Shown here piece by piece: positions 1-9,032 of a DNA stretch of 57,690 nucleotides. Within the stretch, counting starts at the first letter, position 1. Each line of letters opens with the position of its first letter. This DNA comes from Paraburkholderia mimosarum LMG 23256 = NBRC 106338 (GTDB lineage: Bacteria > Pseudomonadota > Gammaproteobacteria > Burkholderiales > Burkholderiaceae), in contig NZ_BBJJ01000043.1 in the NCBI RefSeq assembly GCF_000739815.1, positions 1-57,690 on the forward strand, given 5' to 3'. Both the position numbers and the translations under genes were made by a program. The notes beneath the pieces are model-generated. The model did no database searches. It was not told the origin of the DNA and worked only from the letters and a program-made list of their open reading frames with translations.

Positions 1-96
1 GTGCGTGCGCAAAAGCAGCAGCCGGAAAATGCCCCTGCGGATTTGCCTGCGACACCTTTCTGATGCCGCCCCAGCCATCCTCGACCCAATTCTCAA

Positions 97-215
97 TATG
101 GTCTTCTGTACGGCCTTCGGCACGCCGGCTGCGCGCGCCGCGTCGTTCGCCTGCTTGATCTTGAGTCAGCTATTCGAGCAGCGCGAGATCGCTTGATGAC
201 CTTGCGCAAGAGACA
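97..215 (-). pseudogene. Remnant of the 3' end of a LysR-family regulator gene
   Basis: Read on the minus strand, this stretch resembles the last ~40 codons of the intact LysR gene at 3037-4050. Recognisable are a VI-K/A-R start, an LLE segment, a LTQ-Q segment and an A-rich tail ending in KAVQ. A stop codon interrupts it directly after LE and the frame changes between blocks, so it cannot be translated as a unit. No DNA-binding domain or upstream part of such a gene is visible nearby. It looks like a decayed duplicate or recombination scar. Bases 1-96 and 216-494 show nothing recognisable. Confidence 0.6.
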
Positions 216-494
216 CGCGATCACGGCCGCGCTTAACTTGACGCTAACAACAGCCCGACCCCACTAAGGTTCCCTCGTCTCGAAGACATTTGATTGCTCC
301 GCATACTACGCGCGTGGGCTGTGTTGTCGACCCGGGTTCAGAATACATAGGAATACATACGATCTATTCTTTTGACGCAGTCGCGTGCGAATTCACTGTA
401 GGCGGCCTCTGTCAGTATGCTCTGCAGAAACTCCGTGTGTTGAGACGCTCCTCGAGTTTTTGCGAGGGCCTCTGCGGATACGCTAGCACCCGTC

Positions 495-1598
495 AAATGG
501 GTCATTGAAGTGGTGGCGGTGGGTGGCGAGGCCATCGCCGTGGGCATCTACATGGGCTTCCGGTTTCCGGGCGTGCCCGTCTGCATGTGGTCGATCGCGT
601 TTGGCATCGCGCTTGTGTACGTGAATTGCCGCTCGGTAAAAAACTTCGCATCGTTCGAGTACTGGTTCGCACTTGTCAAGGTGGTGGCGATTCTCGCCTT
701 TATCGTGGTTGGTCTCTCGCATCTGTTCGGCATCGGCACGGGCACGGCGGCGGTGGGCATGCGCAACCTCACAGGGCTCCCGGGGGGCTTCATGCCGCAC
801 GGTTTTGGTGGCGTCTGGATGGGCGTGTTGATGGCGATTTTCTCGTTCTATGGCGTGGAGATCGTGGCAGTGACCTCGGGCGAGGCGAAGGATCCATCGA
901 AGGCGATTCCTCAAGCATTGCGCTCGATGGTGCTGCGTCTCACCCTGTTCTATATTCTCGCGCTGGGCATCATGCTGGCGTATCTGCCATGGACGGAAGC
1001 GGGGGCGAAGGTCGTGCAGCAAAGCCCGTTCGTGAAACTGTTCGCCCATGCTGGCATTGCGCACGCGGCAGGTGTCATGAACTTCGTGGTGATCACGGCG
1101 GCCCTGTCGAGCATGAATACGAATATCTATCTGTCGTCGCGCACACTGTTTTCGCTGGCGCGTGGCGGCTACTCGCCGTCGTGGATCGGCAAGCTCTCGG
1201 CCAACGGCACGCCGCTTGTCGCGACGCTGATTTCGGGTGTCGGCACGCTGGTTGCCGCAGGGGTGTCGTTCTTCAGCCCGCTCGCGTACAACTACCTGTT
1301 CGGCATCGCGCTCTTCGGCGGCATCTTCGTGTGGATCGTGATTCTCGTCACGCACCTGCGTTTCCGGCGCGCGTGGCGTGGCCGCACGCTGCCGGTCCGG
1401 ATGCCGTTCTTTCCGGTGGCGCAGATCACGGGCATCGCGCTGCTCGTGGCGATTCTCGTCACAATGGGCCTCGACACCGAGTTCTGGAACATCTCGTGGA
1501 TCGTGGGTGTGCCATGGCTCGCGGCGGTCTCGGTGGTCTACTTCGTCTATCGCAAGCGGATTGCGCAGGCTCTGCTCGCCGATGTCGCTGGCACCTGA
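495..1598 (+). pseudogene. Amino-acid permease (APC superfamily, AAT type), N-terminus missing
   Basis: The frame is open from about 495 and encodes roughly 365 residues ending at the stop at 1596-1598. It carries the middle and C-terminal part of an APC-type amino-acid permease: many hydrophobic segments, a YGVEIVAVTSGEAKDP segment typical of the family after the fifth helix, and a helix-loop pattern matching GabP/CycA/ProY-like carriers. Family members are about 450-470 residues, so roughly the first 100 residues (helices 1 to part of 3) are absent. The only near-start codon is a GTG at 510 inside a membrane helix, without a ribosome site. Upstream sequence is non-coding junk. It was probably truncated by a rearrangement and is unlikely to be functional. 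Confidence 0.75.
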
Positions 1599-1856
1599 TT
1601 CTGGACGAGGAAGAGGGGGTCATGCGTCAATTACGAGAGCAGTTCTCAGCGGATGTCGAGCAACACCGCAACGTTGGGGCGCCTCATGCTGCGATTGTGG
1701 AACTTATCCGATTGTCACATTGCAGGCCCGAGTCGCGGGCCCCGCGCCGTGTCGGCATCTCGTGCGTCCTGACGGGGCCGCCACCGGGCAGATGGCACTC
1801 TTCCGGCGTCAATGCTGCCGCCCGGCGGCCGTCTTTACTTAATGTGACACGAAATC

Positions 1857-2963
1857 ATGACCGATTCCCAATCTTTGATCGACGATATCCGCGGCTTCCA
1901 CGTTCCGATGACCTGCACGGATCTCGTTGAAACGATGCAGTTTTTCACTGCCCAGCTCGGCTTTCGGATCGACGCGATTTTTCCGGCCGACAGCCCGAAG
2001 ACAGCGATCCTGTCGGCACACAACTTGACGCTGCGGCTTTCGGTTGGCATACCTGATCGTGGCGTGCGTGAGCTACAACTGTTGTGCGTCGATCCTGGGC
2101 GACACCTCGATGGCAAGCGCGAACTGGTTGCGCCGAATGGCGTTGTCGTCCGGCTTGTCCATGCCGACCCGCCGATGCGGCTGCCGGCCACCCGCCAGGA
2201 ATTGGTGCTGGCTTCGGCGACTGACAACGTATTGTGGAGCATCGGCCGGGCTGGCCTGCGCTATCGAGACCTGCTCCCGAACCGGCACGGCGGAGCTTTT
2301 ATTGCGTCGCACATCCGCATTCTTGAAGGAGGTCCGGTGCCGGACTACGTGCATTATCACAAGGTCCGGTTCCAGGCGATCTTCTGCCGTAAGGGCTGGG
2401 TGCGCGTTGTCTACGAAGGTCAGGGCGAACCGATCGTGATGAAATCCGGCGATTGCGTGCTGCAGCCTCCGGAAATCCGTCATCGCGTGCTTGAAAGTTC
2501 GGCAGGTGCGGAGGTCATCGAAATCAGTAGTCCCGCCGAACACATTACGATGGCCGATCACCAGATGACATTGCCGACGGAAATTTATCCGCGCGATCAT
2601 GATTTCGGCGGCCAGCGCTTTGTGCGCCATATCGCCGGGGAAGCGCGATGGCGGCCCTGGAATTCAGACGGATTCGTGATGACCGACACGGGAATTGGTG
2701 CTGCGACGAATGGGCTCGCCGGCATTCGCGTTGTCCGGCCGGCGCAGGCGAAACCGGCAACGGTGCGCTGCCATGCCACCGAGTTTTGCTTCTTCTTCGT
2801 GCTGAGCGGGTCGTTGACTCTCGAGCATGAGGGTCGTTCGCACGCGCTGCGCGCGGACGACAGTCTGACTCTTCCTGGCGGTCTCGCATATGGTTTTGCC
2901 GATTGCAGCGCGGATCTCGAACTGCTCGAAGTGACACTGCCTGCCACGTTCGAACTGGCCTGA
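1857..2963 (+). CDS. VOC (glyoxalase-like) domain fused to two cupin domains
   Basis: This is a 368-residue soluble protein. Residues ~10-75 look like half of a VOC/glyoxalase fold (VPMTCTDLVETMQFF then LGFRIDAIF). Residues ~150-235 form a first cupin with a VPDYVHYHKVRFQ histidine segment and a SGDCVLQPPEIRHRV second motif. Residues ~275-365 form a second cupin (CHATEFCFFFVLSGS, then DDSLTLPGGLAYGF). The ATG follows a 258-base gap with no clear Shine-Dalgarno. No partner gene shares its strand. Bicupins of this kind often bind small acids or metals, but no substrate can be assigned. The second cupin lacks an obvious full histidine set, so it may be structural or sensory. Confidence 0.75.
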   Translation: MTDSQSLIDDIRGFHVPMTCTDLVETMQFFTAQLGFRIDAIFPADSPKTAILSAHNLTLRLSVGIPDRGVRELQLLCVDPGRHLDGKRELVAPNGVVVRLVHADPPMRLPATRQELVLASATDNVLWSIGRAGLRYRDLLPNRHGGAFIASHIRILEGGPVPDYVHYHKVRFQAIFCRKGWVRVVYEGQGEPIVMKSGDCVLQPPEIRHRVLESSAGAEVIEISSPAEHITMADHQMTLPTEIYPRDHDFGGQRFVRHIAGEARWRPWNSDGFVMTDTGIGAATNGLAGIRVVRPAQAKPATVRCHATEFCFFFVLSGSLTLEHEGRSHALRADDSLTLPGGLAYGFADCSADLELLEVTLPATFELA

Positions 2964-2981
2964 TCGACACGCGCCGGCAAA

Positions 2982-3011
2982 CAAAGAAGCCGTCCTTTGG
3001 ACGGCTCTTTG
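2982..3011. terminator. Bidirectional rho-independent terminator
   Basis: An 8-bp perfect stem AGCCGTCC/GGACGGCT with a three-base loop is flanked by a CAAAG/CTTTG extension, giving T-rich tails in both directions. It lies between the convergent cupin gene and LysR gene and can serve both. Confidence 0.8.
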
Positions 3012-3036
3012 TGTCCGCAGCATTCAATGACGCAAC

Positions 3037-4050
3037 CTATTGCACGGCTTTCGGTCCGGCGGCTGCGAGCGCCGCGTCCTTCGCCAATGCCACATGCTCC
3101 ACCTCGTCCGCAAGCTGCTCTTGCGTCAGCTCTTCGAGCAGCGCCAGATCGCGCGCGATGACCTGCGGAAGATGGGCGCGCAGGAATTCCACCCACGTCT
3201 TCGTCTTCGCATCGACGAACTTACGCGATGGATAGAGCGCGTACACGTTCGACTTCTGGAGCTTGTGCAGCGGCAGTACCCGCACGAGTGTCCCGTTACG
3301 CAGCCCTTCGATTGCCGCGTAGACCGGCAGCATGCCAATCCCCATGCCTTCGCGTATTGCGACGGCGAGCGATTCGGCGATATTCACCTGCACAGGTCCG
3401 TCCACGTGCATCTCGACGTTGCCCTCGGGCCCTTCGAGCGTCCACTCGTGCGCCGGAAACGCCGGCGACTTCAGGATCAAGCAATCGTGATGCGAGAGAT
3501 CGGCGGGGGTGAGCGGCGCGCCGTGCGTATGCAAGTAGCCCGGCGATGCGCACAAGATGCTGTACGTCGAACCTAGCTGGTGCGAGACGAGATCGGAGTT
3601 CGGCAAAGACGACGCCGTCACCACCGAGACATCGCTGCTGCCTTCGAAGAGATCCGGCATGCGTTGCGAGAGCGTCAGCTCGACCGTTACCTCGGGATGC
3701 AGCGCGCGGTAACGCGAAATTGCGGGCAGCACGTACTGCTGGCCAATGCTCGCGAAGCTGTGCATGCGCAGCGCGCCGGCCGGGCGTTCGTGCGCGCAGC
3801 TCGCTTCTTCTTCTGCGCTATCGACGTCCGCAAGAATCTGCGAGCAGCGTTTGAGATAACGCTCCCCCGCTGGCGTGAGCGCAAGCCGGCGCGTCGAGCG
3901 GTTGAGCAGGCGGGTGCGCAAATGCGCCTCGAGTTCGGATACCGCGCGTGACATCGCGCCGGTAGTCGAGTTCAGTGACTGGGCCGCAGCGGTGAAGCTA
4001 CCCGCTTCCACGACCCGAACGAACACGCGCATGTTTTGTAACGTATCCAT
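3037..4050 (-). CDS. LysR-family transcriptional regulator (AaeR/CrgA-like)
   Basis: The protein has 337 residues. An N-terminal winged helix-turn-helix (about 1-60, starting MDTLQNMRVFVRVVE, with SRAVSELEAHLRTRLLNRSTR) is followed by a periplasmic-binding-like effector domain and an unusually long A/E-rich C-terminal tail. The start at 4050 is chosen because GAAGG lies just upstream and because paralogues begin with MDTL; a longer frame to 4116 lacks such support. It is transcribed away from the FUSC exporter gene, which suggests it controls that gene in response to an aromatic or phenolic acid. It is clearly paralogous to the regulator at 9825-10880 and to the remnant at 97-215. Confidence 0.88.
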   Translation of the reverse strand: MDTLQNMRVFVRVVEAGSFTAAAQSLNSTTGAMSRAVSELEAHLRTRLLNRSTRRLALTPAGERYLKRCSQILADVDSAEEEASCAHERPAGALRMHSFASIGQQYVLPAISRYRALHPEVTVELTLSQRMPDLFEGSSDVSVVTASSLPNSDLVSHQLGSTYSILCASPGYLHTHGAPLTPADLSHHDCLILKSPAFPAHEWTLEGPEGNVEMHVDGPVQVNIAESLAVAIREGMGIGMLPVYAAIEGLRNGTLVRVLPLHKLQKSNVYALYPSRKFVDAKTKTWVEFLRAHLPQVIARDLALLEELTQEQLADEVEHVALAKDAALAAAGPKAVQ

Positions 4051-4129
4051 CAGACCTTCTTGACCTTGTTTTATTCGGTACAGAAACGATATTGTCCGCC
4101 TGCCGGGCCTCGCCATTGTTGAGCGTTCT

Positions 4130-4143
4130 GGAACGGAGGTTCC
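4130..4143. promoter_or_regulatory. Inverted repeat, candidate LysR operator
   Basis: GGAAC-N4-GTTCC lies in the 170-bp gap between the divergent LysR and FUSC genes. A short dyad here is what one expects for a LysR-type binding site, but the assignment is positional only. Confidence 0.4.
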
Positions 4144-4219
4144 CCGCGCGTCCCATTAATGCGGCGCATTGACGCTCCTACAATCGGCCCCTGTCTTCGA
4201 AACAGCCCGAGCGTTTTTC

Positions 4220-6424
4220 ATGAGCCGCCAGCCTGCGATACATCGAGCGATCGACTCGCGTCGGCGCGCGGAAATCATATGGCGCGCCGCCAGAAGGGCG
4301 CTGCGCGACTGGCATGTCAGTGATGGCACGATCTGGATTCATCTGCTGAAAACGGTCGCCGCCGGACTGCTCGCCATGGGCATTGCAATGCTGCTCGATC
4401 TTCCGCAGCCCCGCATTGCAATGACGACGGTGTTCGTGCTGATGCAGCCGCTCTCGGGCATGGTGTTCGCGAAGAGCGTCTATCGCATCGTTGGCACGGC
4501 CGTGGGAATGATCGCGGCGGTGGTGCTGGGCGCCGTGTTCGTCCAGCAGCCCGAACTCTACATTCTTGGGATGACGGGCTGGGTGGCCGCCTGTACGGCC
4601 GCTGCAATGAGAAATCGCCATTTTCGCTGGTACGGTTTCGTGCTCGCCGGCTATACGGCGGCGCTGATCGGTATTCCGCTCGTGATGCAGCCCAACGGTC
4701 TCTTTCTTGCCGCGCTTGGGCGCGGGGCCGAAGTGGCCGTGGGGATTCTTTGCTCCGGTATGGTCAGTGCGGTGATCGTGCCCCGGCAGCTGGGCTCGCT
4801 ACTCGATCGCACCTTGCGATCACGCTATGTTAATTTTACTGCGTTCGCCTCGGCGGTGTTGGCCGGGCGGCTCGAAAGGGGCGTATTCGAAGGGCGATTT
4901 GCAAGCCTCGTCGACGATGTCGTCGGTTTCGAAGCCACGCGCGCTTTCTCGTTTTTCGAAGACCCGACGATGCGCTCGCGCAGCGGGCTGCTCTCGCGCC
5001 TGAACTCCGAGTTCATGGACGCTTGCGCGCGGCTGCATGCGTTGCGTCAGCTGCTCAAACGGCTGCATTGGAGCGACGCGGCGATCGCGCCGCTCGCGCC
5101 TTATTTCAGCGAGCTCGCGGCACTGCTCGCGCAGCGGCCGCGTCGCGAAGAGAGCGATCGGACCTACGCCCTGCGACTTGCGGAAGGACTCGAGGCCTTC
5201 CAGCGCACCTTGCCGCGTCACGTGCGTGAGACGCGCCGTCCACTCGAAAGCGCGCTGCCCGATGCGCTTCCTGACTTCGATACTTCGGCCGAACTCATCT
5301 ACCGCTTCACGACCGAGATCGTGCGCTACAGCCGCACCTGGGCGTCGCTGATGGAGGCGTGGCCCGCGCAGGAGTCACGCGTCGCGCGCTACATGCCCCG
5401 CACGAGCTGGTACGTCGTGGCGTTCACGTTCGTGCGCACGGCCGTGGTGGTGGCGGCCCTGGGCTGGTTCTGGGTCGAGACCGACTGGCCGAGCGGCGGC
5501 CTCGCCATGATCGCCGCCGCGATCACCTGCGCGCTGACCTCTTCGTCGCCGAGCGCGTCGCGCATGGCCGTGCAGATGGCCGTCGGCGCGGCGTTTGCCG
5601 CGGTGACCGGCTATCTCTTCACCTGCTACGTGTACCCCAATGTCGATGGCTTCCCCCTGCTGTGTGCAACGCTCGCCCCGGTGCTGGCAATCGGCGCCTT
5701 TCTCGCCACCCGGCCGCGCATAGCGGGCTACGGCATCGGTTTCGCGGTGTTCTTCTGTCTGCTCGCGGGGCCGGATAACGTGATCGCCTACACGCCGGAT
5801 CTGCTGCTCAACAACGGCATCGCCGTCGTCGCCGCGATGCTGGTGGCCTCGCTAGCCTTCCTGGTGGTATTTCCGCCGCATATGGACTGGCTCGTCGAGC
5901 GCATATGCGTGTCGTTGCGCGGCCAGGTCGTCCTGGCTTGCCATGGCGACATAGAAGGCCTCGGGCAGCGATTCCAGTCCGGTACGCATGACCTGATGCA
6001 CCAGTTGAGGTTGCTGCTGAGCGGACGTCATCAGGCTCACCGGCGCGCGTTGCGGTGGATGCTCGTCACCCTCGAAGTGGGTCATGCCGTCGTCGATCTG
6101 CGCAACGAGGCACAGACGGCCGCCTGGCTCGGCCGTCATGACCCGCGCTGGAACGCCGCGCTAGAACGTGTGCTTGAAGACCTTGCACGCCTTTTTGAGC
6201 ATCCGGACGGGGCCTTGCTCGAATGCGCGCTCATCTCCGTGCGTGCGGCGACCTGGATCGGCCAGGAGGCCCTGGCAACGGTGCATCACGAGCGCGAGCG
6301 GCGGCACGAGGTGCAGCGACTGCTCAGCCATCTGCACTTCATCCGTAGCGCGCTGCTCGACCGCGACGCGCCGCTTGGTCCTTTGGCGCGCCGCCAGCTT
6401 GCCAGGTCGTTGAAAACACAATGA
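4220..6424 (+). CDS. FUSC-family membrane transporter (aromatic acid exporter, AaeB-like)
   Basis: This protein of about 734 residues has the FUSC architecture: a cluster of ~6 hydrophobic helices near the N-terminus (about residues 45-190), a long cytoplasmic segment with amphipathic helices (~200-390), a second helix cluster (~395-560) and a C-terminal cytoplasmic domain. The family includes E. coli AaeB, an inner-membrane p-hydroxybenzoate efflux protein. The usual membrane-fusion partner (AaeA) and small AaeX are not present next to it, so it may work alone or with a distant partner. The start is uncertain: ATG at 4220 is preferred over an in-frame TTG at 4169, neither with a good ribosome site. 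The divergent LysR gene is the likely regulator. Confidence 0.82.
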   Translation: MSRQPAIHRAIDSRRRAEIIWRAARRALRDWHVSDGTIWIHLLKTVAAGLLAMGIAMLLDLPQPRIAMTTVFVLMQPLSGMVFAKSVYRIVGTAVGMIAAVVLGAVFVQQPELYILGMTGWVAACTAAAMRNRHFRWYGFVLAGYTAALIGIPLVMQPNGLFLAALGRGAEVAVGILCSGMVSAVIVPRQLGSLLDRTLRSRYVNFTAFASAVLAGRLERGVFEGRFASLVDDVVGFEATRAFSFFEDPTMRSRSGLLSRLNSEFMDACARLHALRQLLKRLHWSDAAIAPLAPYFSELAALLAQRPRREESDRTYALRLAEGLEAFQRTLPRHVRETRRPLESALPDALPDFDTSAELIYRFTTEIVRYSRTWASLMEAWPAQESRVARYMPRTSWYVVAFTFVRTAVVVAALGWFWVETDWPSGGLAMIAAAITCALTSSSPSASRMAVQMAVGAAFAAVTGYLFTCYVYPNVDGFPLLCATLAPVLAIGAFLATRPRIAGYGIGFAVFFCLLAGPDNVIAYTPDLLLNNGIAVVAAMLVASLAFLVVFPPHMDWLVERICVSLRGQVVLACHGDIEGLGQRFQSGTHDLMHQLRLLLSGRHQAHRRALRWMLVTLEVGHAVVDLRNEAQTAAWLGRHDPRWNAALERVLEDLARLFEHPDGALLECALISVRAATWIGQEALATVHHERERRHEVQRLLSHLHFIRSALLDRDAPLGPLARRQLARSLKTQ

Positions 6425-6554
6425 AAAAGGCGGCTCGCGCGATCTTGCCAAAGTCTGGAAGTATCCGTTCCAACCAGCCTGCTTAATCAATACGACCCCG
6501 AGTCATATAGTCACATCACTGCTTTCGCAGTACCCGTTAGCACTGGAGAGGAAA

Positions 6555-6776
6555 ATGAAGTCCGTAAAGATCGCTGTTGTTGTCTGTTCGCTGTTTGCCG
6601 CTGCCGCTGCTCATGCACAGAACGAGGCACCGGCAGCGAGCGGTCCCGGGCAGGTCGCGCAATCGGCTGCCCCGCAGGCCGCGCAGGCGCCCGCCAATCG
6701 CGCTATCGCGAAGCCCGCAGGTCAGGACGAATGCGTTGGCCCGGTCAGCTTCTGCACGATCTACTTCGGTAGCTGA
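6555..6776 (+). CDS. Small secreted Ala/Pro/Gln-rich peptide
   Basis: This is a 73-residue protein with a clear Sec signal peptide (MKSVKIAVVVCSLFAAAAAHA, cleavage after AHA) and a good ribosome site, GAGAGGAAA, just before the ATG. The mature part is about 52 residues: an Ala/Gln/Pro-rich low-complexity stretch, then a short C-terminal motif with two cysteines (DECVGPVSFCTIYFGS) that could form a disulphide. I do not recognise the family. It stands alone between the FUSC gene and the CoA-transferase gene. Confidence 0.7.
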   Translation: MKSVKIAVVVCSLFAAAAAHAQNEAPAASGPGQVAQSAAPQAAQAPANRAIAKPAGQDECVGPVSFCTIYFGS

Positions 6777-6967
6777 GACCGGGAGCCCGCACACCATGTG
6801 CCGGCGCACGCTGACATCTTTCGCCGCGACGCCTTCACAGGGGCGCCGCGGCTTTGCGCATTGTGGCTGCAAAAAACTTGCAACAGTGTTTTGTCAAACC
6901 GCAGTGCACGGCCGCCGATCCGAGACCTGAAAATGGCCACCAGGCGATCAGAGAGTTTGTGGAGACT

Positions 6968-8503
6968 ATGATGTACGAAGACCGTATTCGTTGTGCCGCT
7001 TTGCGCGGAAAGATCACGTCGGCCGCCGAGGCGGCTCAACTCGTGCGCAATGGCATGCGCGTCGGCGCAAGCGGCTTTACGCGCGCCGGCGACACGAAGG
7101 CCGTGCCGATCGAACTGGCGCGCCGCGCACGCGAAGAGAAAGAGCCGTTGCGCATCACGCTGATGACGGGCGCGTCGCTCGGGCACGACGTCGACCGCAT
7201 GCTGACCGAAGCAGGGGTGCTCGAACGCCGCCTGCCGTTCCAGGTCGACGCCACGCTGCGCAAGGCGATCAACCGCGGCGAGGTGATGTTCGTCGACCAG
7301 CATCTTTCGGAAACCGTGGAGATGCTGCGTGCGAACCTGCTCGGCAAGCTGGACCTCGCGATCATCGAGGCCGCGGCGATCACCGAAACCGGCGCGATCG
7401 TGCCCACGACTTCGGTCGGCAATTCGGCGAGCTTCGCGATTCTCGCGGAAAAAGTGATCGTCGAGATCAACCTCGCGCAGCCGCTCGCGCTCGAAGGCCT
7501 GCACGACGTGTGGATCCCCGGCCGCCGCCCGCATCGCGATCCGCTGCCGATCGTGCGGCCCGAAGACCGCGTGGGCACGACCGCCATCGAGATCCCGCCC
7601 GAGAAGATCGCGGCCATCGTCATCACGAACGAAGCGGACAGCCCTTCGACGGTGCTGCCGGCCGACGAGGAAACCGCGCGCATTGCAGGCCACCTCATCG
7701 AGTTCCTGCAACATGAGGTGAAGCATGGCCGCATGAGCGCGCAACTGCCGCCGCTGCAGGCCGGCATCGGCACCATCGCGAACGCGGTGCTCTCGGGCTT
7801 CGTGGATTCGCCATTCGAAGCACTCACGATGTACTCCGAAGTATTGCAGGACTCGACGTTCGATCTGATCGACTCGGGCAAGATGGTGTTCGCTTCGGGC
7901 GCTTCGATGACGCTTTCCGCCTCGCGCCAGGCCCAGGTGCTAGCCGAACTGGACCGCTATCGCGACAAGCTCGTGCTGCGCCCGCAGGAAGTCAGCAACC
8001 ATCCGGAAGTGATTCGCCGCCTCGGCTTGATCGCGCTGAACACCGCGCTCGAATGCGATATCTACGGCAACGTGAATTCCACGCATGTGGGCGGCACGCA
8101 CATGATGAACGGCATTGGCGGCTCGGGTGATTTCGCGCGCAATGCCTCGTGCGCGATCTTCGCGACGAAGGCCATCGCAAAGGACGGCCGCATCTCGAGC
8201 ATCGTGCCGATGGTGCCGCACGTCGATCACAACGAGCACGACGTGGACGTGATCGTGACCGAGCAGGGTCTCGCCGACCTGCGCGGCCTCGCGCCCCGCG
8301 AACGCGCAAGTCTCATCATCGAGCGTTGCGCGCATCCGCTCTATCGCGACGTGCTGCGCGACTATTATCGCGATGCGCTCAAAATCGGCGGTCAGACGCC
8401 GCACGATCTCGCACGTGCTTACGAAATGCATTTGCGCTTCAATCAAACCGGCTCGATGCTGCCCAACGCGACGGGAGAAGGTGGACTTGCCGTCAACGCA
8501 TAA
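6968..8503 (+). CDS. Acetyl-CoA hydrolase/transferase family protein (succinate CoA-transferase type)
   Basis: The protein has 511 residues and belongs to the class I CoA-transferases related to AarC/Cat1/Ach1, which move CoA between succinyl-CoA and acetate or similar acids. The expected catalytic glutamate is E291 in MYSEVLQD, close to E294 of AarC. The glycine-rich CoA-site motif GIGGSGDFARNA and the VTEQGLADLRG signature are present. ATG 6968 (followed at once by a second ATG) has GGAG a few bases upstream. The gene is monocistronic and ends at a strong terminator. The cytoplasmic role is probably acetate or propionate handling linked to the TCA cycle; the exact acyl donor cannot be read from sequence. 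Confidence 0.9.
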   Translation: MMYEDRIRCAALRGKITSAAEAAQLVRNGMRVGASGFTRAGDTKAVPIELARRAREEKEPLRITLMTGASLGHDVDRMLTEAGVLERRLPFQVDATLRKAINRGEVMFVDQHLSETVEMLRANLLGKLDLAIIEAAAITETGAIVPTTSVGNSASFAILAEKVIVEINLAQPLALEGLHDVWIPGRRPHRDPLPIVRPEDRVGTTAIEIPPEKIAAIVITNEADSPSTVLPADEETARIAGHLIEFLQHEVKHGRMSAQLPPLQAGIGTIANAVLSGFVDSPFEALTMYSEVLQDSTFDLIDSGKMVFASGASMTLSASRQAQVLAELDRYRDKLVLRPQEVSNHPEVIRRLGLIALNTALECDIYGNVNSTHVGGTHMMNGIGGSGDFARNASCAIFATKAIAKDGRISSIVPMVPHVDHNEHDVDVIVTEQGLADLRGLAPRERASLIIERCAHPLYRDVLRDYYRDALKIGGQTPHDLARAYEMHLRFNQTGSMLPNATGEGGLAVNA

Positions 8504-8540
8504 GGGATGACGCGCCAGCGATTCTGACGCATCCAAAACA

Positions 8541-8576
8541 AAACGGGAGCAGCTGAAGGGCTGCTCCCGTTTTTTA
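8541..8576 (+). terminator. Rho-independent terminator
   Basis: An 11-bp stem ACGGGAGCAGC/GCTGCTCCCGT with a six-base loop is followed by a run of T. It closes the CoA-transferase gene and faces the convergent GlsB gene. Confidence 0.9.
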
Positions 8577-8593
8577 TTGATACCGCGGATTCG

Positions 8594-8845
8594 CTATGCT
8601 CTTTTAAACAACCGGATAACGAAGAGCAGAATGACCGCGCCAATGATCGCGGTGATGATCGAACTGATCATGCCGGTGCCGATATGGATGCCGAGCAGCC
8701 CCGCAAGCCAGCCGCCAATGAACGCGCCGACAATGCCGACGATGATATCGACGAACAATCCGAAACCGCCGCCCTTGACGAGGACGCCAGCGAGCCAGCC
8801 CGCGATTGCGCCGATGATGAGCCAGGCAATGATGCCGTGTTGCAT
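8594..8845 (-). CDS. GlsB/YeaQ/YmgE-family stress-response membrane protein
   Basis: This 83-residue protein is almost wholly hydrophobic and glycine-rich, with three predicted helices. It begins MQHGIIAWLIIGAIAGWLAG and contains the family hallmark FGLFVDIIVGIVGAFIGGWL. The ribosome site AAGGGGAG precedes the ATG. Members are inner-membrane proteins linked to general stress (formerly called transglycosylase-associated); the molecular role is unknown. It is convergent with the CoA-transferase gene. Confidence 0.9.
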   Translation of the reverse strand: MQHGIIAWLIIGAIAGWLAGVLVKGGGFGLFVDIIVGIVGAFIGGWLAGLLGIHIGTGMISSIITAIIGAVILLFVIRLFKRA

Positions 8846-9032
8846 ATGAACAGACTCCCCTTTGTTGGCGTGAATGAATCACGGTGAGTGGAGCTTAGTC
8901 CAAGGGCGCATACGCGTCCACGAAACCTGCCCAGAATTGACGCTTCCTGAATATTGCCGAGGATAATTTAAAGAATCGCAATGAATCGGAAATGCATTCG
9001 TAAGGAATGCGGTTGAATGCAGACCCGCAGCA

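Noticed and set aside
290..508. 72-codon open frame in the left border region
   Set aside because: No similarity or ribosome site; lies in decayed DNA.
1622..1930. Open frame after the permease pseudogene
   Set aside because: It runs into the cupin gene in another frame and shows no family features.
4051..4116. 22-residue N-terminal extension of the LysR protein
   Set aside because: The paralogue at 9825 starts with the same MDTL motif right after a ribosome site; the extension is basic and unsupported.
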